Source of the DNA: JASJGK01 sp033791585
Lineage (GTDB): Bacteria; SAR324; XYD2-FULL-50-16
Direction of reading: 5' to 3'
Assembly: GCA_033791585.1 (NCBI GenBank)
Contig: JASJGK010000295.1
Span: forward strand, 1-5,979
Length of the DNA: 5,979 nucleotides
Shown: piece after piece, positions 1 to 4,886 of the stretch
Position numbering within the stretch: position 1 is the stretch's first letter
How the letters are laid out: every line of letters starts with the position of its first letter
Position numbers and translations under genes: made by a program
Notes under the pieces: generated by a model
Database searches by the model: none
The model's input: the letters and a program-made list of their open reading frames with translations, nothing else
Told to the model about the DNA's origin: nothing

Positions 1-1
1 A

Positions 2-1024
2 AAGCAAGTACTCAAAAAGAAGTTCAATCCCGCAGGGATGGTTGGGCAATCGGCTGCTATGTTAGATGTTTTTGAACAAATCGCCCAAGTTGCCATTTGG
101 GATTCTACAGTGTTAATCCGAGGGGAATCAGGAACAGGTAAAGAATTGATCGCCAAGGCAATCCATTTTCATAGCGCTCGGGTTAATGGCCCCTTGATCA
201 AACTCAACTGCGCAGCCTTGCCTGATAATTTACTAGAGTCCGAACTTTTTGGTTATGAAAAGGGTGCCTTTACAGGTGCCAATAAAACCAAGCCTGGCCG
301 CTTTGAATTGGCTGATGGTGGCACTATCTTTTTAGACGAGATTGGTGATACTTCAATGCCTTTCCAAGCAAAATTGTTACGAGTGCTACAAGAAGGCGAG
401 TTCGAACGCCTAGGCGGTGAGTCCACCTTGAAAGTAAATTTAAGGGTAATTACCGCGACCCACGTAGACCTTGAAAAAGCCGTTTCTGAAGGCAAATTTA
501 GGGAGGATTTATATTATAGATTAAATGTTATGCCAATCTTCCTCCCCCCTTTACGAGAAAGGCGAGAAGACATCGCACCCCTGACAGAGTTTTTTTTAAA
601 GGGTTTAAGCGTTGAACGAGGCCAAGAAATTGGTATCAATACCCAAACATTAGAGGTCATAAGCCAATGCGACTTCCCAGGCAACGTGCGCGAATTGGAA
701 AATTGTTTGAGGCGTGCTGCAATGACTTCTAAAGATTTTTTGATCACAGAAGATTCACTACCCTGTACCCGTGGGCTTTGTTTGAGCCGCACCATCCAGC
801 ATCATGTAGAGACACCTATAGCCTCAACAACACAAACCCAACAGGTTGCAAAAACAGATGCAGAGCAAGATTTAAGTCAAATTGCCAATGAGCGTGACCG
901 AGTTACAGCCGCATTACAACGCGCTGGCTGGGTGCAGGCTAAGGCTGCAAGGTTGCTGAACATGACTCCACGACAGGTTGCTTATCGAATTCAAAAATTG
1001 AAAATTGATGTGGAAGAGTTTTAG
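2..1024 (+). CDS. nifA: NifA, sigma-54-dependent nif transcriptional activator (5' partial)
   Basis: NifA is an enhancer-binding protein that uses ATP hydrolysis to open sigma-54 promoters of nif operons. The reading frame is open to the window edge: twelve codons (KQVLKKKFNPAG) precede the first Met at 38. They look like the usual linker into the AAA+ domain, so the N-terminal GAF domain lies upstream and Met38 is not the real start. Counting from Met38, I see Walker A GESGTGKE (29-36), the sigma-54 contact loop GAFTGA (76-81), Walker B ending in FLDE (98-101), arginine-finger segment FREDLYYRL (154-162), sensor-II region PGNVREL (214-220), and a C-terminal Fis-type HTH (about 297-325, with GWVQAKAARLLNMTPRQVAY). 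The HTH wording is typical of NifA rather than NtrC. Cys211, 223, 243 and 248 form the oxygen-sensing motif, listed separately. The gene converges on nifV, and its last 67 bp lie in a tandem duplication. Confidence 0.95.
   Translation, partial: KQVLKKKFNPAGMVGQSAAMLDVFEQIAQVAIWDSTVLIRGESGTGKELIAKAIHFHSARVNGPLIKLNCAALPDNLLESELFGYEKGAFTGANKTKPGRFELADGGTIFLDEIGDTSMPFQAKLLRVLQEGEFERLGGESTLKVNLRVITATHVDLEKAVSEGKFREDLYYRLNVMPIFLPPLRERREDIAPLTEFFLKGLSVERGQEIGINTQTLEVISQCDFPGNVRELENCLRRAAMTSKDFLITEDSLPCTRGLCLSRTIQHHVETPIASTTQTQQVAKTDAEQDLSQIANERDRVTAALQRAGWVQAKAARLLNMTPRQVAYRIQKLKIDVEEF
668..781 (+). other. Oxygen-sensitivity cysteine motif C-X11-C-X19-C-X4-C in NifA
   Basis: Four cysteines (codons at 668, 704, 764 and 779) sit at the end of the AAA+ domain and in the linker before the HTH. 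Their spacing is exactly C-X11-C-X19-C-X4-C. In Bradyrhizobium and related NifA proteins this pattern is known to be essential for activity and is thought to bind an oxygen- or redox-responsive metal centre. NifA of Klebsiella and Azotobacter lacks it and relies on NifL instead. I infer that this NifA senses oxygen directly. Confidence 0.88.
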
Positions 1025-1092
1025 GCCCGACAATATTAGGCATTTTTGAAGACTCTTTAAAACCCAAAGGAATTTCTTAATTTTAAAACTGT
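958..1092 (+). repeat. Tandem duplication, copy 1 (nifA 3' end plus downstream DNA)
   Basis: This 135 bp unit starts in the nifA HTH coding region (TGAACATGACT), contains the nifA stop codon and runs about 68 bp past it. It aligns with the segment starting at 1093. The first 39 bp from the ATG at 962 differ at 9 positions from the copy at 1097. The part from 1010 to 1095 differs at about 15 of 86 positions from 1138-1223. This copy supplies the functional end of NifA. A GTGAA motif recurs at the junctions. Confidence 0.85.
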
Positions 1093-1223
1093 GAATATGA
1101 CTTCGAGACAGGTGGTCAATCCAATTCAGAAATTGGAGTGGGAGAGTTTTTGGCCCAGCAATATTGGGCATCTTTGAAAATTCCTTAAAACGCTAAGGAA
1201 TATCTTACATTTAAAACCGTGAA
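1093..1223 (+). repeat. Tandem duplication, copy 2 (decayed nifA 3' tip joined to nifV 3' tip)
   Basis: This is the second, diverged copy, with a 7 bp deletion relative to copy 1 (the offset changes from 135 to 128 after position 1135). Read from the ATG at 1097 it still resembles the end of NifA: MTSRQVVNPIQKL against MTPRQVAYRIQKL. The nifA stop is lost here, and the frame ends further on at a TGA. The right end (1211-1223) is the stop and last codons of nifV on the minus strand, so the duplicated unit spans the whole convergent gap. Confidence 0.83.
1180..1201. terminator. Possible bidirectional terminator hairpin between nifA and nifV
   Basis: A perfect 8 bp stem (ATTCCTTA at 1180-1187 with TAAGGAAT at 1194-1201) encloses a six-base loop. 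It lies 10 nt beyond the nifV stop on the minus strand, where a short T-run (TTTTC) overlaps and follows the stem. The stem is AT-rich and the T-tract is weak, so terminator function is only plausible. The matching place in repeat copy 1 (1054-1070) has a weaker 5 bp stem with one wobble pair. A second hairpin with a 7 bp stem (1120-1126 with 1131-1137) has no T-run. Confidence 0.4.
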
Positions 1224-2317
1224 CTTGCCGCCATGTTGGTTAACTCGACATCAGTAATTCCGCCTTTTTTAGTCAAGGCTAAGGCTTTTATTTTTTGAAT
1301 CAAGGATGTTGGGTCCTTAGGTAGTAGGCTCATTTGTTTGAGTTTATGAATAATGGCTTTTCTACCTGAGTGCTTGCCCAGTAAAATCATACGGTGGGCC
1401 CCAATCGTTTCAGGGGCAAAGGGTTCATAGGCCCTTGGGTCTTTCAACACACCTGCCACATGAATGCCTGATTCATGGCAAAAAATTCGCTCGCCTACTA
1501 TAGACTTCCCTTTTGGGATAGGCATGCAGGCAGACTTGGCCACAAGCTCGGCCAAGGGTTTTAACTCCTTAGCGTTGATTTGTTTTGCTGTGCCCATTTG
1601 TAACTGTAAAGCCAAAGCCAGTTCTTCCAAAGGTGCGTTTCCAGCACGTTCTCCTAAACCTAAAACGGTAGAGTCTAAAATTTGAAAACCGCAAACCATA
1701 GCCGTTAAGCTATTGGCTGTGGCCATCCCAAAATCATTGTGACTATGGATTTCGGTGGCAATGTTTAAATCCTGCACCAAGGAGCCAAAAAGCTGTTGTA
1801 AACTAAAGGGATTTAAGATCCCCACTGTGTCACAAAGTCGCAAACGCTGGGCGCCTAAATCTTGGGCTAGCATGGCAAAATCCCTCAAGAATTCAGGTTT
1901 GCCACGGCTGGCATCTTCAGCACCTACGGAAAAATTTACCGCTGATTTTTTTAAATAACGCCCCATTTTATAAAGACGTTTTAAAATTTCTGTGCGTCCA
2001 CTTTTCAACTTTATTTGCATCAACTCATCAGAAACAGGCAAGGAGATATGAATTTCCTTGGCCCCAATTTCTAAAGACTGGTCGATATCACTTTCCAAGG
2101 CTCGGTTCCAAGTAATAAGCTTTGCTTTTAAGCCTAAATTCAATAGATCTTTAAGCACAGCCTTTTCCTCTGGCCCCATGGCAGGTGTACCTACCTCAAT
2201 GAGGTCAACCCCAGCTGCATCTAACCCCCTGGCAATGGCGATTTTTTCATGCGCACTAAAATTGACCCCAGGAGTTTGCTCCCCGTCCCGCAAAGTAGTA
2301 TCTAAAATGGAAATCAT
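1211..2317 (-). CDS. nifV: NifV, homocitrate synthase
   Basis: NifV condenses acetyl-CoA with 2-oxoglutarate to (R)-homocitrate, the organic ligand of the molybdenum atom in FeMo-co. The 368-residue protein is a DRE-TIM metallolyase. It shows the N-terminal signature DTTLRDGEQTPG (residues 6-17, with Arg10 and Asp11), GAEDASRG (132-139), the metal-binding pair His191/His193 in HSHNDFG, GLGERAGNAPLEEL (220-233) and HESGIH (281-286). These fit the homocitrate/isopropylmalate synthase family. The length and the absence of a LeuA-type regulatory domain, together with the nif context, point to NifV rather than LeuA or lysine-pathway homocitrate synthase. It starts at the ATG at 2317, overlaps the nifT stop by one base (TAATG), and has an AAGG ribosome site inside nifT. 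The C-terminus seems slightly short, and its last codons lie in the tandem repeat. Confidence 0.94.
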   Translation of the reverse strand: MISILDTTLRDGEQTPGVNFSAHEKIAIARGLDAAGVDLIEVGTPAMGPEEKAVLKDLLNLGLKAKLITWNRALESDIDQSLEIGAKEIHISLPVSDELMQIKLKSGRTEILKRLYKMGRYLKKSAVNFSVGAEDASRGKPEFLRDFAMLAQDLGAQRLRLCDTVGILNPFSLQQLFGSLVQDLNIATEIHSHNDFGMATANSLTAMVCGFQILDSTVLGLGERAGNAPLEELALALQLQMGTAKQINAKELKPLAELVAKSACMPIPKGKSIVGERIFCHESGIHVAGVLKDPRAYEPFAPETIGAHRMILLGKHSGRKAIIHKLKQMSLLPKDPTSLIQKIKALALTKKGGITDVELTNMAASSRF

Positions 2318-2517
2318 TACACCTTTTTGGCTATCATGGTCAGTGGTAATTTAGGAATTGCATCTAAGGGTTCAATGAATAGTTTCATGCCCCCTTCCAG
2401 TTCCCAGGTGCCGCCAAATACAGCATCACCCTCAATATTTATAACGTCAGCTTCCATATCCTTTTTGGGTATATAGAGGCTGTAACCCTCACCTTTATGG
2501 CTTACCATGACTTTCAT
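2317..2517 (-). CDS. nifT: NifT/FixU family small nif protein
   Basis: This is a 66-residue protein of the NifT/FixU family. Recognisable features are the start MKVMVSHKGEGYSLYIPKKD, an internal FGGTWELEGG segment and the end LPLTMIAKKV. Family members are about this size and occur only in nif clusters. Their biochemical role is not established, and deletions in model diazotrophs have had little effect. The protein looks soluble, with no membrane segment or cysteine. Its ATG overlaps the nifB TGA (ATGA), and an AGAGGA ribosome site lies six bases upstream inside nifB. The end overlaps the nifV ATG, so translation is probably coupled across all three genes. nifT more often follows nifHDK, or nifB-fdxN-nifZ in rhizobia (as fixU), so its place directly between nifB and nifV is a compact variant. 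Confidence 0.9.
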   Translation of the reverse strand: MKVMVSHKGEGYSLYIPKKDMEADVINIEGDAVFGGTWELEGGMKLFIEPLDAIPKLPLTMIAKKV

Positions 2518-3902
2518 GATTGTTCCTCTTGCACAAGATTTGTTTCAGTCTCAGTTAAAGAGGCCATAACTCGGCTGGCAGCTTCTACAGCAGCCTGCTC
2601 TAAAGGCATCATAGGTTGGTCAGTTACAGGTAAAATTCCAGCAGCTATAATTTCCTTGGCCACAGGTTGGCCCACTCTGAGGCAAACTATTGCTTGCACC
2701 CCTTCCATTGCACCTAATATTTTGTCCATTAGGCCGCCCTTATCACCGCAGCTAATATCACCCTTACAGTAGGTTGCAGGTAACGTCTTCAGACCCAATA
2801 AATAGGCTTCACCATTTTTAACTTCATAAAGGTAATAATCTTTGGCGTGACCAAAGTGTTGGTTTACTAAACCCTGGGATTCACTCATACAGGCGATTAA
2901 GATTCCCTGCTCATCTTCATTGGGGGCATCTTGACCCAACTCAAAGGCAACACGTTTGCGCCACATGGCCCGTTTTTTTGAGCCATTATCTAAGTTTGGT
3001 TTTTCAGCCAAAAATTTCTCTTTAGTAAATTCAGCAAAACGATCTTCACCAAGTTTGCCAACAGCATCGGCTCTACATTGCTGACAATGGGCCATTTGCT
3101 TAATGTCGCCGCATTGTTCACGCATAGCCGTCATTTCTTCTTTGGTCGGCTCGGGTCTGCCTTCTAGGCCGAATCGAGTGCCATGTTCTGGCTTTGCGAT
3201 TAAAGGCATGATGTTGTGCATAAAAACACCCATTTCTTTTAGCTTTGATGCCAGCTCAGGCAATTCATGATCGTTAATACCAGGCATCAAAAGACTATTG
3301 ATTTTGACCATAACCCCTAAATTTACTAAAGCTGCAATGCCTTGGCGCTGTTGCACCATAAAGTTAATCATAGCCTCTGTGGAGTTGTCTTTTTTGCCTT
3401 TATACTTAACCCAATCGTAGATTTTTTTCATGGTCTCAGGGTTGAAGCTGTTTACCGTAACGGTCACATGCTCCACGCCCATGCGTGCAATTTCTTTCAC
3501 ATACTTAGGTAAAGCCAAACCATTGGTAGAAAGGCAAAGCTTTAAGTCTGGAAAGTTTTCTTTAATCTTCTCTAAGGTTTCAAATGATCTTTGTGGGCTG
3601 GCTAGGGTATCGCCGGGGCCTGCTATGCCGATCACACTTAATTCTGGCATCTCGTCTGCCACAAAAGCCACCTTGGCTAGCGCTTCATCAGGTGTTAGCC
3701 TATCTACTACAACACCAGGTCGTGATTCATTTGCACAGTTATACTTTCTATTACAGTAGTTGCATTGGACATTGCAGCCTGGGGCAACAGCGAGATGCAT
3801 ACGAGCAAAATGATGGTGTGCCTTTTCTGAGTAACAAGGGTGGTTGGCATTTTTAGTTCCACCTTGGTCATCGGTTTTAATATTGCAGCTTGATGTGTTC
3901 AT
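2514..3902 (-). CDS. nifB: NifB, radical SAM FeMo-co precursor (NifB-co) synthase
   Basis: NifB fuses two [4Fe-4S] clusters and inserts a SAM-derived carbide and a sulfur atom to make NifB-co (the L-cluster precursor of FeMo-co). The 462-residue protein has the radical SAM triad CNVQCNYC (Cys43, 47, 50), the upstream HPC motif (21-23) and Cys56 in YNCANESRPG. It also has GIAGPGDTLA (92-101), CLSTNGLALP (123-132), HNIMPLI (229-235), and the conserved Cys264 and HCQQCRADAVG (272-282), which in the family help ligate the substrate clusters. Residues from about 333 onward (GILIACMSESQGLVNQHFGHA) form the NifX/NafY-like C-terminal domain, so this is the two-domain proteobacterial form at full length. 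The start at 3902 has a strong AAGGAAG ribosome site and lies about 22 nt after the predicted start site of a sigma-54 promoter. It is the first gene of nifB-nifT-nifV. Confidence 0.97.
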   Translation of the reverse strand: MNTSSCNIKTDDQGGTKNANHPCYSEKAHHHFARMHLAVAPGCNVQCNYCNRKYNCANESRPGVVVDRLTPDEALAKVAFVADEMPELSVIGIAGPGDTLASPQRSFETLEKIKENFPDLKLCLSTNGLALPKYVKEIARMGVEHVTVTVNSFNPETMKKIYDWVKYKGKKDNSTEAMINFMVQQRQGIAALVNLGVMVKINSLLMPGINDHELPELASKLKEMGVFMHNIMPLIAKPEHGTRFGLEGRPEPTKEEMTAMREQCGDIKQMAHCQQCRADAVGKLGEDRFAEFTKEKFLAEKPNLDNGSKKRAMWRKRVAFELGQDAPNEDEQGILIACMSESQGLVNQHFGHAKDYYLYEVKNGEAYLLGLKTLPATYCKGDISCGDKGGLMDKILGAMEGVQAIVCLRVGQPVAKEIIAAGILPVTDQPMMPLEQAAVEAASRVMASLTETETNLVQEEQS

Positions 3903-3905
3903 GAT

Positions 3906-3912
3906 CTTCCTT
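3906..3912 (-). promoter_or_regulatory. Ribosome binding site of nifB
   Basis: On the minus strand AAGGAAG lies just before the ATG at 3902, with the AGGA core five bases from it. This is a near-ideal Shine-Dalgarno sequence and supports the chosen start. Confidence 0.8.
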
Positions 3913-3933
3913 TTACGTAGTTTCCTCTTAATA

Positions 3934-3952
3934 GAGCAAAGCTAATACCAAG
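3934..3952 (-). promoter_or_regulatory. Sigma-54 (-24/-12) promoter of nifBTV
   Basis: On the minus strand the sequence reads CTTGGTATTAGCTTTGCTC. The invariant GG (-24, positions 3949-3948) and GC (-12, positions 3937-3936) are exactly ten bases apart. The flanking TTGG and TTTGCT also fit the YTGGCACG-N4-TTGCW consensus. The predicted transcription start is near 3925, leaving a leader of about 22 nt. NifA sites lie at the correct distance upstream. Confidence 0.85.
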
Positions 3953-4017
3953 GCTTTCTCTTTTAGGGGCAGCCTGAATTTAAGGGGCTGAGGGGGATTG
4001 TCTCAAAAGAAACGCTA

Positions 4018-4033
4018 TGTAGCAAAACAAACA
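4018..4033. promoter_or_regulatory. NifA upstream activator site 1 (TGT-N10-ACA)
   Basis: TGT at 4018-4020 and ACA at 4031-4033 are separated by exactly ten bases, matching the NifA enhancer consensus. The centre is about 100 bp upstream of the predicted nifB transcription start, within the usual 80-150 bp range. Confidence 0.78.
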
Positions 4034-4036
4034 ATT

Positions 4037-4052
4037 TGTCGTAAAATGGACA
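4037..4052. promoter_or_regulatory. NifA upstream activator site 2 (TGT-N10-ACA), across the draT start
   Basis: TGT at 4037-4039 and ACA at 4050-4052 are again separated by exactly ten bases. The centre is 19 bp from that of site 1 and about 120 bp from the nifB start site. It covers the ATG at 4046 that probably starts draT, so the enhancer of nifB extends into the neighbouring coding sequence. Confidence 0.7.
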
Positions 4053-4849
4053 CAAATCCCTACATTCAATACTCCAATTTGGTGGGACTCCCAACACCAA
4101 TCATTGCCTCTTACGAATTTAATTTTGAATGCCGAGAATTGCATATAAATAGTGTCAGAGAATTTAACAAATCTTTTTTTGCGGTACTGCAAAAATTTGG
4201 TGAAGCGGAGCAATGCCCCTTATTCTTTGAGCACTTAAGGGTGCAATTTGGTTTGGACCTAGACCAATCAAATGAGGGGAAAAAGAAAAAACCCTATAAG
4301 GCAGATCTGATAAGGATACTAAAGGGTTGGTTTTTTGATTCCAACAGACCAGAAGGGGCAGTGCTCAAGGGTTGGGTGGAGAGTCGTTTTGGGCTGAGGG
4401 CCTTATTTCATAAGGAACCATTGCGAGGAATGACCTCACCAGAATATCAAGTTTATGTTTCTGAAAAAATGCATCCTAGGTTTCATCACCATTGTATCTA
4501 CTCTCAATTGGACCTATTATATGAATATACCCAACAATTTTTAAGGCGCTTTTACCAAGATGGTGAACCTGTAACCCTGTATAGGGGGTTTAACAGTGCA
4601 GAAGGTGAATCGCAAATTGTGAACAAAATATCAAAAAAGAAATGGATCATTAGAAACAACTGTTTGGCCAGCTATTCGCAAGATATAGAACGGGCAAGTG
4701 AATTTGGAGATAAATTAGTCTCGGTGCAAGTTCCTTTTTCGAAAATTGTATGTCTCCCCCAAGCCCTTACTGGCTATATTCCTAGCCTTGAAAAGGAAGT
4801 GCTTATTTTGGGCGGTGACTATGAATCAGATTTAATTTCGTTTTTTTAA
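4046..4849 (+). CDS. draT: DraT, NAD+-dinitrogenase-reductase ADP-ribosyltransferase
   Basis: DraT transfers ADP-ribose from NAD+ to an arginine of the nitrogenase Fe protein (NifH). This switches off nitrogenase when fixed nitrogen appears or energy falls. The 267-residue protein fits the family's size (about 270-280). It shows an N-terminal NLVGLPTPIIASYEF segment, the family block DSNRPEGAVLKGWVESRFGL (about 98-117), QLDLLYEY (154-161), and the transferase core: LYRGF with Arg180, a SYSQ serine motif (209-212), and the catalytic acidic segment EKEVLILGGDY (249-259, with Glu249 and Glu251). I chose ATG 4046 because family proteins have a short tail before this segment. It lacks a clear ribosome site. 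An in-frame TTG at 3998, preceded by GAGG, would give 283 residues with a basic extension. The partner DraG is not in the window. No plus-strand sigma-54 promoter was found, and the start region overlaps NifA sites. Confidence 0.9.
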   Translation: MDTNPYIQYSNLVGLPTPIIASYEFNFECRELHINSVREFNKSFFAVLQKFGEAEQCPLFFEHLRVQFGLDLDQSNEGKKKKPYKADLIRILKGWFFDSNRPEGAVLKGWVESRFGLRALFHKEPLRGMTSPEYQVYVSEKMHPRFHHHCIYSQLDLLYEYTQQFLRRFYQDGEPVTLYRGFNSAEGESQIVNKISKKKWIIRNNCLASYSQDIERASEFGDKLVSVQVPFSKIVCLPQALTGYIPSLEKEVLILGGDYESDLISFF

Positions 4850-4886
4850 ACCAAAAGTACAATCAATAAACTCCCAAAAGACCACC

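Noticed and set aside
914..1171. Open frame on the minus strand over the nifA end and the spacer
   Set aside because: It lies over the nifA HTH codons and the tandem repeat, has no recognisable domain, and is better explained as a by-product of the duplication.
1464..2354. Plus-strand open frames opposite nifV
   Set aside because: They are antisense to a strongly conserved gene and have no recognisable domains.
3430..3856. Plus-strand open frames opposite the 5' half of nifB
   Set aside because: They overlap the conserved radical SAM region on the other strand and show no family features.
3951..3975. Inverted repeat AGGCT...AGCCT upstream of nifB
   Set aside because: Only five base pairs with a 15-base gap, overlapping the -24 element; no better than chance.
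3966..3996. G-rich patch that might form a G-quadruplex upstream of draT
   Set aside because: Only three runs of four or more G are present, so a standard four-run quadruplex is not supported.
3903..4045. Sigma-54 or sigma-70 promoter for draT on the plus strand
   Set aside because: No GG-N10-GC pair was found on this strand. The best -10-like hexamer (TAAAAT at 4042) overlaps the ATG and lacks a -35 partner.
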